The notes under the pieces are model-generated. The model saw only the letters and a list, made by a program, of their open reading frames with translations. It did no database searches and had not been told where the DNA came from. 64,000 nt of DNA from Berberis thunbergii (lineage: Eukaryota > Streptophyta > Magnoliopsida > Ranunculales > Berberidaceae), in NCBI GenBank assembly GCA_003290165.1, contig QNQO01000593.1:1-64000 (forward strand). Reading direction: 5' to 3'. Made by a program: the position numbers and the translations under genes. This document shows, piece after piece, positions 1 through 11,386 of the stretch (positions are counted from its first letter, which is position 1; every line of letters begins with the position of its first letter).

Positions 1-1278
1 ACAACATAAATTTCTATATTAAATAAAAGTGAGAATCCTTAAACATCATTATTCATCGTGAAAACTCAAAGCGAATCAATTACTAAATTAGAACGTTACA
101 TCTAGGAGTTCACCTCTTCACCTTGCGTGGGGGTTTAGTGACTCATGGTGGTGGTGGTCACAGCATCAATCGAGGAGGAACCCATCGCTTCCTGTACGCG
201 CACGAATCCCGAGGAAAAGAGCTGAAAAGGTTCTGTGGTGGCTCTTAGAAAATCCCTGGGTGCAAATAGCGAAAACCGTTTTTCAGTTTGAAAAACCGTT
301 TTCTCCCGCGCGATTTGGCGCTCTTCAGCTCGACCGTCTTCTCCAGCGCGACGCGTCTGCTCCGCCGCTCGTTCTCCGCTCCTCGCGAGCTTCCTCACCT
401 CTGGCTGGGTTCCTGTACCTGCAAGAAGACAGAGAGAGGTTGAGGAAGCAGTGAAATCAACTCAAACGCAAAGGAGGACGAGGAACAGGGACTCCCTGTT
501 GCGGGGCGGTGGCGACTCTGTCGCGGACGTTGTGTGCCGTCTGACGAGCCACTTCTGGCGGTGGCCGTGAGAGAGTGATCCAGGAAGGTGGCGAGATGAA
601 GAGAAGGAACAGTGGCGGCAGCGAGGGAGAGAGAGAACAGGGAGCCTCCCTGTTTCGCGGCAACACCGCGCGTGCAGTGGTGGCGATGGTGCTCAGTCTG
701 GTCTTTGCGCACGGTTCGTGATGAGGGATGCTGGACGGTGGCGAGATGGAGGGAAGACAGAGACAGAGAGAGGTTGAACGATGGCGAGGAGGAGAAACAG
801 GGAGCGAAACAGGGAGGTGCCCTGTTTCGCGGCGGTGTTGTGCGAGGACGGTGGTTAGATGGTGGCAAGGTGGTGGTTAGTGGCGAGAGACACAGGGGTC
901 TATGTCTCTGCCCGGATGGAGGTAGCGATAGCGGCTGGAAAAGAGATTGGGAAGGGGTGAGTCTGCTGGTGATTGATACCCCATTTTATAGCAACAGGAA
1001 GGGAATACCTAATTAGGGTTTTCCTGTTATTGGGCTTAGAATTCTACTTCCTGGGCTTGGGCTTAGGCATGGGCTTGGGCATGGACACTCTTTTGTACCA
1101 CCACAAGGATCACCAAATCAATCATTTTATCCAATTGTCGCCTTAATGCGGTTTAATCGTTCACGCACGCCGATTCCTACAAAAACATAAAATGAAATAA
1201 TTAGAATAAAATATATTACTTGAAACACTAACATATATAAATTAAGGGATATAATTTGTAATAATTACGTGTATATCA
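1..1278 (-). mobile_element. Gypsy LTR (family A), minus strand, runs off left edge
   Basis: Read on the minus strand from 1278 leftwards, this stretch matches the start of the LTRs at 2072 and 59780: a TGATAT start, the run ATATATCCCTTAATTTATA, then TTAGTGTTTCAA, the motif around 1130-1180 (GTAGGAATnnGnGTGAACGA and AAGGCGACAAT) and a TGGTGGTACAA block. The GC-rich middle (about 260-960) resembles the GC-rich middle of the other two LTRs. Comparable LTRs are 1.8 kb, so several hundred bases should lie outside the window. I cannot tell whether it is a solo LTR or the end of a full element. The open frames inside it are by-products of its purine- and pyrimidine-rich composition. Confidence 0.8.
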
Positions 1279-1476
1279 GGCGGAAATCTGGGAAAAAATT
1301 TGGGGGACGTGGGAGAAAAGATGGCACCTCTTGGGGTCCAAGCTCAAGTCCAAACACTATTCTTATTAACTCTTCCACAATGAGTTACATAGAAGATATG
1401 AGACTAAATAATAGAGAAAGAGTCTCAAAGTTCAAAAACCATTTTTGTTTTAAAATTCATACTCATTTTTTCAACA
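1279..1476 (-). mobile_element. Truncated LTR (family B), minus strand
   Basis: The reverse complement starts TGTTGA at 1476 and continues with TTTAGTCTCATATC, CTATGTAA, GAGTTAATAAGAATAG and TTGGACCCCAAGAGGT. The same order of motifs is seen in the first 180 bases of the solo LTR at 9370-10556. The remainder is missing because the family A LTR begins at 1278, so family A probably inserted into, or deleted, this copy. Confidence 0.6.
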
Positions 1477-1809
1477 CAAACTTTCACATTTTTACTGCTT
1501 GAAGTCACAATCATTGTCGGACATGAACATTTAAGTAGGATCAATATAGATGGTAACGTCTGAACCTCATATGGCCACCCCAATCTGAAGACTTGGACGA
1601 CTTGGAACACTTAAAATGGTAGATGGTAACATCTGAACCTTATATGGCCACCCCAATCCGAAGACTTCGATGACTTGGAACACTTAAAATGGACATTACA
1701 TGCATGATTTCTTTCACAAATCACACTTCATCTCCTTTACCATTTCTTCCGACAATGTTAACTTTCCTCCCTCTCCTGTTCTTCTTCTTCATTCTGGGAT
1801 CCAACCATG
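1477..1809 (+). pseudogene. 5' remnant of a subtilase gene: promoter repeats and signal peptide only
   Basis: This block is closely similar to the promoter and first codons of the intact subtilase at 24791. It carries both copies of the 73-bp promoter repeat (second copy 1618-1690) and the conserved stretch leading to the ATG at 1755. That ATG opens MLTFLPLLFFFFILGSNH, matching the signal peptide MLTALPLLFFFLILGSNH of the intact gene. Similarity stops at 1809, where a copia LTR begins. No prodomain or peptidase codons remain anywhere before the downstream homology resumes at about 9142. It is therefore the dead 5' end of a third member of the tandem array. Confidence 0.85.
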
Positions 1810-2071
1810 TGTTAGATAATAGAAGTATGCCTATGTTAGAAACTACAAAAGTGTTACAGAATAGAAGTCTACCTATATTATACAATAAGAAAATGTTACA
1901 AAATAGGTTAGGAAAGTTAGAATAGAATAGAAGTCTTATGTTTCCTATTTCTATATAAGCTTGTATTCTATTCAATGAAAAAACACAATACATAATAAAA
2001 TAATATTTCTATACAATTTTTTTACATGGTATCAAAGCAAGGTTCTTAGGAGACCTAAAAATCCGGGGAAT
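1810..2071 (+). mobile_element. Copia-type 5' LTR with primer-binding site, rest of element lost
   Basis: The LTR starts TGTTAGATAATAG at 1810 and ends TTTACA at 2026, giving 217 bp with TG...CA ends. A TATATAAGC box lies near 1955. Immediately after it, TGGTATCAAAGC (2027-2038) matches a primer-binding site for initiator methionine tRNA, which is typical of plant Ty1/copia elements. Only about 45 more bases of leader follow before a gypsy LTR begins at 2072, so the coding region and 3' LTR are gone. The element sits exactly where the subtilase signal peptide is interrupted. Confidence 0.8.
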
Positions 2072-3876
2072 TGATATTCACATAATTATTACATAATATA
2101 TCCCTTAATTTATATATGTTAGTGTTTCAATTATTATATTTTATAATAATTATTTCGTTTTCATGTCTTTGTAGGAATTTGAGCGTGAACGATGAAATCG
2201 TATTAAGGCGACAATTAAAGGAATGACAATTGGTTGATTCTAGCGGTGGTACAAAGTAGAGGGTCACATATCTAAATCTAACCCAAATAAACCTAGGTCC
2301 ACCTAATTTAACCTAAGTCCAAACCAAAATGCTAACCTAAAAACCCAAGCCCAACGCCTTTTGGAGAACCCAAGCCCAAGAAAATAGGAGAACCCTATTT
2401 AGCTCGCCCCCAGTTCGGAGAAAGTCCTCTCTCTTTTTTTCCCCTCTATGGGGGCTTTTCCAGCCACCATGCCAATCCACCCTGCCGACAATCCTCGCTC
2501 GATAGGAGAGCCGGCAGTGCGATAATCCTTCCATCACCACCTCCTCCTCGTCCTCCACCATCAGCCGCCACCTCCTCACCCTGTTTCGCACACCCACAGC
2601 CGCCACCATCTACCATCCCTCTTTCTGTTCCATCATCCACACCGCCGCCATCTACGATCAGACGCACCACCACCACGACAGGAGCAGAAATAGGGAGCAT
2701 CGCCCCTGTTGCTCTCCCTCCTTTCTGTTCTCTGTCGCTCACCTCTCTCGACTCTCCTTCCTGTTTTCCTCTCTTCTCCACGGTCGCCCCCTCCTCCACC
2801 TCTCTCTCTTTGTTCCTTCATCACAACCAGACCACGCAACCACCGTCGCAGCCCTGTTCCACCACCTCGCGACAGAGCACAGCCCCTGTTCCTCTCCTCT
2901 CTGTCCTCTCTTCATCTCGGTCTCCCTTTGTATACCGGCCGCCACCCAACGCCGGTCAGCTCAGGACTCACACTCGCACGCCCAAGCAGGACCTGCATCA
3001 GCTCTCCTGCGTCAGCTCTGGTTTCCCGCCTGCATTCCCACCTCCTCTCTGTTCAAATCGGGAGAGAAAGGGTGGCAGTTATTTGCACCCTGGTGTTTGC
3101 TCTGAGCCACCACAGACCATCAGCAGCCCTTTTATCGGGATTCGCTTCCGTGCAGAGATGACTTCCACTTCATTAATGCCGTGACCACCGCTACCATGGA
3201 GAGCTAAACCCTTTGCCAAGGCTAAGATGAAACCAATTGGGTTTCAAGAGTTTGTTCTAGTTTGACTTTTTTTATTTTATTATGTACTTAACTGCAAAAT
3301 ACATTTAATTTCTGAGTATTAGTAAATTACTTTCACCGATTATATCGGATTTGATCTAGACTAGTAGGTAGTTAGAGTTTTCTTTACTAATATTTAAAGC
3401 ATCAGTTTTAATTGGTTAAGTTAGACTTGTGATTGAGTGTGCCGTAATAAGACACTCAATGCTAGGAGTCTATAATTTATGCTGAAGTTAATTGTAACAT
3501 TGGATTTTAAAATTGAATTGTTCTTAACGATCACATCATTGATGCAAGCAAGAGATTCTCATCCCTAAAGCTTCTCGCTTTAGAAAATAATAAGTTATAT
3601 TAAAATAACTTGAAAAACTGAATTGGTGGATTCAATGCCTTGGTTTCCCTTCTCATCTTCTTAAAAACTTTTTAATTTGATTTTTAGTTTAGACATTTTA
3701 ATTGTTGTAACCCCCATTTAAATTAGTTTAAGTCAACTCTAAAATTTAATTGCAACCACAGTCCTTGTGGGATCGACCTGTACTTGTCCTTGTCTACTAG
3801 TTAGACACTGTGCACTTGCAGTTATTAAGACTAGGTTAAATTAACCTATTTATTTAGGTTAGTTAAATTTGCATCA
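2072..3876 (+). repeat. 5' LTR of the family A gypsy element
   Basis: It is 1805 bp with TG...CA ends and is directly followed by the aspartate-tRNA primer site. It matches the solo LTR at 59780-61610 along its length, including the late motif around 3550 (GATTCTCATCCCTAAAGCTT) and the terminal run CCTATTTATTTAGGTT. The middle (about 2400-3160) is a C/T-rich block with repeated CCCTGTT motifs. It opens long frames in several phases that have no protein character. Confidence 0.85.
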
Positions 3877-4377
3877 AGTTTTTGGCGCTGTTGCCGGGGA
3901 CTGTAGCGGTGTAATTGAATTTAAGAGTTTATTTTCACTAATTTGTAGTTTAGGTTAATAAAAAAATTAGGTAAGATATAGATTGCTTTTGCTTTTAGGA
4001 TAGGCTGGATTTTTTTTAAGTTATTTCTTTTATGTCGTAGAAGTTTTAATACTTGTTTTTGTTTTTTTTATTTTATTTTTGTAGGTATTAACAGATAGGA
4101 AGCATATATTACAGGTTGCATAAAAAAAAACACAGGGTCTGAATTGTTTACAGGTTGCTATCACGTGAACACTCTCAGAAGTCGGCGAGCCGTCAGGTGG
4201 ACGGTGCTTCTGATCGAAGTCAACTCGACTTCTACCCAACGTCGCAAGTAACCCAATAGAGGTTCACGCCGGAGGTAACTTCTTCCCACCACATCTGCAC
4301 ACGGTTTCTGAGTGGATTACTGTGTGTTTTGCTTGTTTTGTTTTTAGCTAGAATTGCATGCAAATTTGAATAGATTG

Positions 4378-4700
4378 AGGATATTTCTGATGTTGTAAAA
4401 TTTCGTGCTCTCTCCCGCGGATGAGTTAACCACCATCTATTTTAGGATTAGGGACCTAAGCCCTCACTATGAAAATTTGTAGCAAGATAAATTAGGATAA
4501 GACGCTCATAGGACCCCTCTTTTGAAACTTGAAAGTTTAAAGTAGTCAAGTGAAGGAAGATATCCAATCTTGGAATAGTTCTGAAACTGGCATTACACTT
4601 TAAGCTGAAGGTAGAAAAGGAGGTAGGAGCAATTAGATTTCAGGATATTTTTGATGCTGGGAAACTCCATGCTCTCTCCCGCGGATAGGCTAATTAAAAT
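4378..4700 (+). repeat. Imperfect direct repeat in the leader of the gypsy A element
   Basis: The phrase GATATTTCTGATGTTG followed by GTGCTCTCTCCCGCGGAT at about 4378-4425 recurs as GATATTTTTGATGCTG with ATGCTCTCTCCCGCGGAT at about 4644-4690. The two copies lie about 266 bp apart in the untranslated leader between the primer site and the gag-like frame. Function is unknown; it could be an old internal duplication or part of a packaging region. Confidence 0.5.
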
Positions 4701-5037
4701 GGATTTCAGCCCTTGATTAGTAACAAACATAGGTAATAAAAAGGAGTGCTTGTAGGGATTACCAGACGTTACAGCCTCTACCTAGTAAATTAGTTTCTCA
4801 CGAGATTAATTTGCTTCGTAGAAACCTCGACTTTTCGTGGGGCTATAACTATCAGTTGCACTGTGCCCAAAGGCAATCTGAATGATTGTATTGCTAGGTG
4901 CTTATCTAGGGTTGTTTGCCATTCATCTTGCTTGCGCATCATATAGGTCCTGATTAGGTTTTCCAATTTTTTTTTTTTTTTTTTTTTTTTAGAGTTAGGT
5001 CATCTTCATATAGAGGTTAGGCTTGCATATAAAAAAA

Positions 5038-6287
5038 ATGAACCTCAATGATTATCCATCTTGGTTTCCTGAGCAAGTCAATGCATTTAATGCCATGCGA
5101 CAACCTGATTATGCTCCATATTCAGATTATTACAACTCAGGTTCAGCATATTATTCTGACTTCTTCTCCCCTTCTACTGAGGATAAAGACTTTAAGGATT
5201 ACTTCTCCCCTTCTACCTCGAAGCTTGAAACAGTTATTATGATGATGACTCGAAAATTAGATGCACTTATGAATTTGAATCAACCCCTACCTCCCACTAA
5301 TGTTTTATTTGAGGGTTGTGTTGCATGTTCGAGTCCTAGTCATTCTACAGCTGATTGTGATTTGCAATATGATTATCCTGAATATTTCGCTGAGCAAATC
5401 CATTCTTTTAATGCTAATTGGCGACCTGGTTATAATTCAAAGTTCAACTATTATAGCGGTTTTGCCAATAATCAAAATCTCTCTTGGGCTCATAACTCAC
5501 ACCAAGGGGACATATTTTCTCTCAGGCTCCTCAATACCCTAATCATGTTATGCCTCAATTTAACCAAGCTCCTCCATCCAACACATCAAGTTTAAAGGAA
5601 AAGATTAATTGTTTTATGCAACGCACAGAACGACTGCTTGAACATGATTCTCAGGCTATGTTAGAGTCAAAAGCCATGATTCAACACCAATCTCAAGCCA
5701 TCAATAAACTTGAGATAGTTGTGGATCATATTATTGAGGCATTATCTGAAAGTGAGTTAGGAAGAGTTCCTAGTCACTCTGTTCAAAATTCAGAGGGTCA
5801 ATTCATAACTGGTAACACATCGAAATCTGAGTCAGATGATGTTTTTGCGGATAATGTGATCAAAACTACTTTGCTTCCTGACCCATTCCCTTCCCCACAT
5901 TTTCATGATGACTCACTCGACATATGCCTTCCTAGTGACTCATGCATAGAATCAAACTGTGAACATTCTTTAGAGTCTCCCCTTGACTGTTTTCATGATA
6001 CACATGACCATTTAGAGGCTTGTTTGACTCATTTTAGTTTAGAATTTGATGTTGATGATTCCAGTAGGGAAGTCAATGATTTGCTTGAGTCAGTCCCCAT
6101 TGTGGATCCTAGTTATAAATGGAAGTCTAAAATGGAGCCTCTTCCACTCAGTGAGTCAAAACTAGTCCCATCAGTTGAGCCACCTGAGCTTGACCTTAAA
6201 CAATTACCTGACACCCTCAGGTATGCGTTTTCAGGTACTGATGATACTTTGCCTCTTATTATTTCATCTATATTGAATTCAAAATAG
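5038..6287 (+). pseudogene. Gag-like to pre-RT reading frame of gypsy A, frameshifted
   Basis: The first frame begins at ATG 5038 (MNLNDYPSWFPEQVNAF) and reads to 5595. The second frame, from about 5523, takes over after a one-base shift near 5520-5525 and ends at 6287. The first part contains CVACSSPSHSTADC, a CX2CX4HX4C zinc knuckle, followed by tyrosine-rich repeats as in Tat/Athila gag. The second part has glutamine-rich coiled-coil-like sequence (HDSQAMLESKAMIQHQSQA) and an acidic linker. It ends with PPELDLKQLPDTLRYAF and TLPLIISSIL, which resembles the region just upstream of reverse transcriptase in plant gypsy polyproteins. A stop then follows. The product would be a truncated Gag-like protein with no enzymes. 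Confidence 0.65.
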
Positions 6288-6326
6288 GTTGTCCCAAAGA
6301 AGTCGGGAGATATATCTAGTAAAAGA

Positions 6327-6818
6327 GTGCAATCCATAAGTAGTATCAACTATAGGGTTGGGGGTGTTGTTGAGCTATCCAGCCCAACATCTTTGTGTGA
6401 TTCATGTGATGAGCCTGTACCACCTGATATATCTATAGTTACATCTACCTGCATCACATTTCCATTGACCGGGGCTAATTATGTGGATCCCATGTTCCTG
6501 AGTGAGGATTTCAATTTTCACCATCCTGATGTGAAAATTATCCAATCTTCTGATTTGGAACCAGACTTAGGATGTTCCATTTTAGGAGTAAGGGAGGATC
6601 CTTTGTGGCATATCACTACTTGCGACCCATTCATGTTTAAGATCCCTATTGACTTCCAAGGAATGCAAGATTCTTTAAAAATTTTATATGATTTTAGATG
6701 GTGTCCTTGCAACTTTTGGGATGTGCTAGTATATCTTGTGTCGCATGTGGTTGCTATTTTTGTGTGGAACGATCCTCAACTTTTCAGGTTATTGGTATAC
6801 GATTCCTTAACCCCTTGA
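6327..6818 (+). pseudogene. Unrecognised frame downstream of gag-like region in gypsy A
   Basis: This 163-codon frame follows the pre-RT-like segment. It contains cysteine-containing stretches (LCDSCDEPVPPD) and a hydrophobic, aromatic C-terminus (WDVLVYLVSHVVAIFVW). I do not recognise it. The track-style start is not an ATG, and the frame may be read through from the preceding pseudogene after a lost stop. The hydrophobic tail could be a membrane segment as in env-like frames of some Athila elements, but this is speculation and no domain supports it. Confidence 0.3.
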
Positions 6819-6899
6819 CTCGTTTATATCATAGACTAAGTTTGGAGGTGAATGTTCCCTATGTTCTTCCTCGTCACTTCATGCTATATCATTCATGAG

Positions 6900-9103
6900 G
6901 GAGAATATATGTCGGGCTGACGACGTTAAACCAAACGCTCCTAGGAGGCAGCCTAGCTTCAGTTGTGTCATTATGGTTAGTCTGGATTGATTTTCGAGTT
7001 CTTTCTAGTTGCATTTCACTCATACTCATTAGCTCCGTAACAATTTTGACTTACAACTGATACATGTAATTTTTTATTTTTTTCATTTGTGTCCTGTATT
7101 GTTTTTATCAATTTATTATGATGAGTCCACAGTTCTTATGTCTCTGAGCGTTCATTGGTGGAAGATTTCGTCAAAATTGGTAAAAACTTTTCCATGGTAA
7201 TATCACATTAACTCTCATCTTTTCTTTTTCCTGCATTTGTCATGATCATCTTTTTATACATTGAGGATAATGTTTGATTTAGGTTTGGAGGTGAGGTTTA
7301 AGAGTTTTTTCTGTATTCTTCGAAAATTTTGAAATGAAATGTATTTCACAATTGACTATTGTATTCTACTCAATCCCCATTGAATACATAGTTAATTATG
7401 ACTGTGTGAAAATTTTCGATTTGAAAATGCATTCAAAATCTAAGTTCATTTCCAATGAAGAGGATGTGCTTTCAAGTATGCCTGAAAATTTGAGAAATAC
7501 ATGCTTCCACTTGTCACTTTTATATATCAATAGGAAAACATATGGTTTGATATTATCTTTAAGTTAAATATATTTCATGTGATTTTATCAACTCGACCAT
7601 TCTTGCACTATAAGCCGAGTTAGCATGATTTGAAGTTAATCAGTAAGATATTAACTAAAAAACCTTAGAATAATAGTGGAGACTTAACCCTTGTGAGTTT
7701 TGAGACATTCTATTTTTCTTGAGGGTTATTAAATAAACTCTGATTTTTCTTGAGTCCGCATTTTCTCGTTGATGATCTCATTATTCTTGTTTCTTTTATT
7801 GATTGCTTTGAGAATGGTGTTAAAATTGAATTATTACACTAGAACTTCTTGTTTTATTTAGTTAAGATGTCATAATATCGACTAGAGCTTGAGAAGTGAT
7901 ATAGGCATTTTTTTTTCTTTGAACCGTTCTTTGGCCTTTTAGCCTACCTAATGATAAATATCCGTTTGCAGCCCTTGAGCCTTTAAATAGACTTTTTCTT
8001 TGCTAACCCCATCTCCAGTACCTACTCCAGTTAGGGAGTAAGATCCCATATTATTTTTATCCTTACCCAATGTCTCTGAGGATGTGTATGGTTGATGTAT
8101 TTTTGAAATGGGCAAATAAAAAAGAGTTGAGATTAAATATTCCATGAATCCTCGGGACTGAAATGTTTTATTGTGCAGAAGGGGAAAGCATGTATATAAG
8201 AAAAAAAAAAGATATATATGAAGAAGAATTTCAAAGGAAGAAAAATTAATGGTGTACAACATTGGTTTATTCTTCAGAGCTCCACGTGCTTATTAAAGGG
8301 TGTATCCATTCTCAGAGAATTTTCTAGTATCATTTTCCATTCTTGTTAGCCAAAATCTTAGCCTCATTACAACCTAATAAAGACCTAATTGATCTTAAGT
8401 ATAAGTTTGGTTCATGAACGTGGAGATTAAATAATCAAGAACTATGGCGTGTGATTCAACATTCTCAAAGTGATTGATATTCCTGTCCATGAGATCATAT
8501 TCATTTCATTCTTTGAAAAGTCCATTTTTTCATGATTATTATATGTGAGATGTTTGTCTTTCCATAATTTATTTTCTTTCTCACATATAAACTTAGTGAT
8601 GACTAACCAATCTCTGAATGATTCATTTCTGAGTGACAAGAGAGATTTGTAGTCGAAGCGTACAATTCAAAGGTTATCTAGTCGTATCTTTGCTGAGAAA
8701 AATAAAGTTATGTTGATAAGGCCATGCACACACACACTTCGAGTTGGGAATAATTAATGAAATTTATTTTACCTTTAGGTATTATTAAATTGTTATGAGA
8801 CTCTTTGATATATTATTGTGAGATTGTTAGCTGTTTTCAAATTTTTTTGGCAATTAGATTCTTACTCTGAGGATAATAGATCGAGTTACCATGTTTTGGA
8901 AATTTATTGAGTCATAATGTTTGAGGGTGACATTTCTGGAAACCCTCACGAGACTATAACTCGTCCACTAGAGGTAATCTAGGGGTTTAAAGCCTTGTTG
9001 CACGTTTAAGGTAAGTGCAACCGATGATTCCTGTGAAAGTGAGTTAAAATTTTATTTTTATTGTTTTGCTCGAGGACTAGCAAAATATAGGTTTGGGGGT
9101 ATT
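6900..9103 (+). other. Non-coding 3' internal region of gypsy A
   Basis: There is no convincing reading frame here. A conserved gypsy motif, CATTGAGGATAATGTTTG followed by GGTTTGGAGGTGAGG, lies at about 7259-7300. The 3' end carries GCTCGAGGACTAGCAAAA at about 9068-9085 and then GGTTTGGGGGTAT, the polypurine tract that abuts the truncated 3' LTR. Both motifs recur in the other gypsy element (see findings). Confidence 0.6.
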
Positions 9104-9369
9104 TGATATTCACATAATTATTACATAATTATTACATAATATATCCTATCGAACTTCCACGGTTGCATATACATTCACCAGAAACCAAATGAAACATGAT
9201 CGACTATTACCCAAATGTGATCTATGGATTGAAAACACGTACAATTTAATTTGTTGCCTTGCCAAAACCTTAATGAATGCGTAAATGCATCTATGGATTG
9301 AAAACATGATCGACTATTACCCAAATGTGTTAATTGTTATAGTCACAGAGTGTTGAATTTAGGTCTAAC

Positions 9370-10556
9370 TGTTGAAATATTATTTTGAATTTAAAAATAA
9401 AGGGAAATAGTTTCTTAACTTGGAAATATCTCTCTAAATTGTTTAGTCTCGTATCATCTATGTAATTGGAGGAGTTAATAAGGATAGTTTTTTAAATTGG
9501 ATTTGGATGGTTTTTTGGACTTGGGTTTGGACCCCAAGGGGTACCCACTTTTTATTTCGAAAAAAAATAATAAACATTTTTTATTTGCTTTAGAGAACAA
9601 GACTGAGTCAGAGGAGACAATAAAATAATAATTTTTTTATTTGCTATCTCACACCCGTGGCCTGGATGGTAGATGTCTTTTAAGATAAAAATCCCAAGAT
9701 TGGTGGTGTTTATGTTGGGGACAATATCATAATAGTAGACCCCATACCAAGACTGGTGGTGAAACCCCACACCCGTGGCCCGGATGGTAGAGGTATTTTA
9801 AGATAAAAATCTCACACCAAGACCAGTGGTGTTTAAATTTGGGACAATATCATAATAGTAGACTCCACACCAAGACTGGTGGTGAAACCCCACACCCGTG
9901 GCCTAAGACTGGTGGTGTTTAAGTTGGGGACAATATCATAATAATAGCAACGAGGTCTTTTAAGATAAAAATCCCACACCCGTGGCCCAAGACTGGTGGT
10001 GTTTAAGTTTAGAGAATAAGACTGAGTTAGAGGAGACCCAGTCTTCTCTCCACATTTTCTATGATTTCTTCCACTTATTTAGCCACATTTTGTCTCAAAC
10101 GGATCTTTCTATCGGCCTATAAATAGTTGTTCTCTCTATCTCAGATAAAGATATCAAAAGTAAACACAGTTTTATTAGAAAAAGAAATTTTTCGTTTCAG
10201 AGAGTTTATTTGTAAACAGTTTCTAATATTTCAGAGAGTTTCCAAAACTATGTTTCATCAAACACAGTTCGAGTTTTGTTTTCGAAATACTTTGCTTATT
10301 TATTAGTTTTCGTGATTCCGAGCAAAAGAAACTGGGTGAATAGACTTACGTTCTTCAACAAGTGCATGTGACTGAACGAGACAAAAAATATTCTGGGTTG
10401 TTTTATCCTGGGGACGACGGGGCTTACAGGCTGCTTGCACAATCTTAAACAGAGTCGTGAAACGTCTTAAAGATAGCGACCTAGTCCGCAACTCAACCTA
10501 AGAAAATTTCGGTAACTTCGTTCCTATTTAAATTTGGAGCAATTGTATTTCCAACA
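9370..10556 (+). mobile_element. Solo LTR, family B (left copy)
   Basis: It starts TGTTGAAATATTATT at 9370 and ends TTTCCAACA at 10556 (1187 bp). It is flanked by the exact 5-bp duplication CTAAC (9365-9369 and 10557-10561). There is a TATAAATAG box near 10118. No internal region or second LTR is present, so this is a solo LTR. The orthologous insertion with the same duplication lies at 27887-29071. Confidence 0.88.
9646..10010 (+). repeat. Minisatellite-like direct repeats inside the left family B LTR
   Basis: Repeats of roughly 100-130 bp are built from the phrases CACACCCGTGGCC, GGTCTTTTAAGATAAAAATC, AAGACTGGTGGTGTTTAAG and GGGGACAATATCATAATAG. They occur about four times with internal losses. 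The same array is present at 28165-28520, so it predates the duplication of the locus. Confidence 0.75.
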
Positions 10557-11386
10557 CTAACTGATGGAGGAGAAATCAATTTCTTCTTAACAGTTTTCTG
10601 GGTTTAAAAGTACCTAGCAAGATCACGATAAAAAAAAATGTAACATAGAATAGTTGCAACTAGATAGTTAAGGGGAGTGGACCGGAGAATGGCAAAAAAC
10701 ATTTCTACTAAACGTAACTTAGATGGTCTTGTTCTACTTGGGAAATCTTTGACATCGTCATTTCAATGTATGGTGGCAATCAGAAACTCAGCTTCAAAAC
10801 TATTGTTAAGCCTTCTACAAAGGCGTATGTATACCTCCTACTGAGTCCGTTACTCTGTTAGTATGTAAATGCCTAAATGGGGAATAACAAGCGATCTAAG
10901 TCTGCATGTATGATGGTGCAAGGTTGGCCAATTCACTTGCTTGGAACTTGGAAGGCCTTTTTCCAATCTAGCCATAAATCCCCTCAACCCTTTATAGACC
11001 TAGTGAAATTTCAAGATGAGCAGCTATCAAATCCAAACAAAGACGAGCCCAATTTGTTTTAGCCTATAATGCTTTCGCCTTCGGTAGATTAGCCAAAATG
11101 AGTTGTTCTACGGTGCCTGGTCCGAAGTGCCTGTTTTATGCTTGGATGGTACCAGGCACGTGCATTACTGACATGGCAGTGAAAACTTGTTTGCAAAATT
11201 AGGGCTTAAAAAAAAGAAACCGCACAGTGAAGGCACCAAAAAAGAAAATTGCTCCTTCTCCAAGTCGCTCTCCTCCTCCTTCTCACCTCGCAGGTTACAA
11301 TCAAAGAATTGCAGGTTACACTCCTCTTCCTCCTCCAACAGAGCCTCCTTCTCCTCCCGTTTGGAGAACTTGCCCCCACTCCTCTT

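Larger units (their letters stand above)
2072..9146 (+). mobile_element. Gypsy element of Tat/Athila type (family A), degenerate, 3' LTR truncated
   Basis: The 5' LTR is 2072-3876 (TGATATTCAC...GCATCA). A primer-binding site matching aspartate tRNA follows at 3883-3900 (TGGCGCTGTTGCCGGGGA). The internal region carries broken gag-like frames with a zinc knuckle (5038-6290), a sequence like the segment just before reverse transcriptase, a mid-element purine-rich motif near 7258, and a polypurine tract at about 9090-9103. The 3' LTR starts TGATATTCAC at 9104 but stops after about 43 bases, joined to subtilase-downstream sequence at TATCC (9142-9146). No reverse transcriptase, RNase H or integrase core is visible, so the element is non-autonomous or heavily deleted. 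Confidence 0.8.
9142..11386 (+). repeat. Downstream block of the lost subtilase (copy 1 of duplicated spacer)
   Basis: This is collinear with 27659-29985, the block downstream of the intact subtilase. Shared items include the TATCCTATCGAACTTCCAC start, a solo LTR with the same target duplication, the region around ATGGCAAAAAACATTTCTAC and the terminal proline-codon-rich stretch. Copy 1 has a deletion of roughly 100 bp at about 10830 relative to the right copy (29335-29445). It ends at the insertion point of the young gypsy element. It shows that 1477-1809 and this block once flanked a full subtilase gene. Confidence 0.85.

Noticed and set aside
395..1016. Long overlapping frames on both strands in the left-edge LTR, similar ones at 2446-3184 and 60254-60795.
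   Set aside because: These positions are the GC-rich middles of LTRs in one family. The frames are arginine/serine/proline-rich, overlap in several phases, and are not conserved between copies.
6327..6818. Env-like gene in gypsy A.
   Set aside because: There is a hydrophobic tail but no signal peptide, no glycosylation pattern of note and no recognisable domain. It is kept only as an unrecognised frame.
9646..10010. Regularly spaced repeats that could suggest a CRISPR-like array.
   Set aside because: The units are over 100 bp, imperfect, without unique spacers of constant size, and sit inside a plant LTR. It is a minisatellite.
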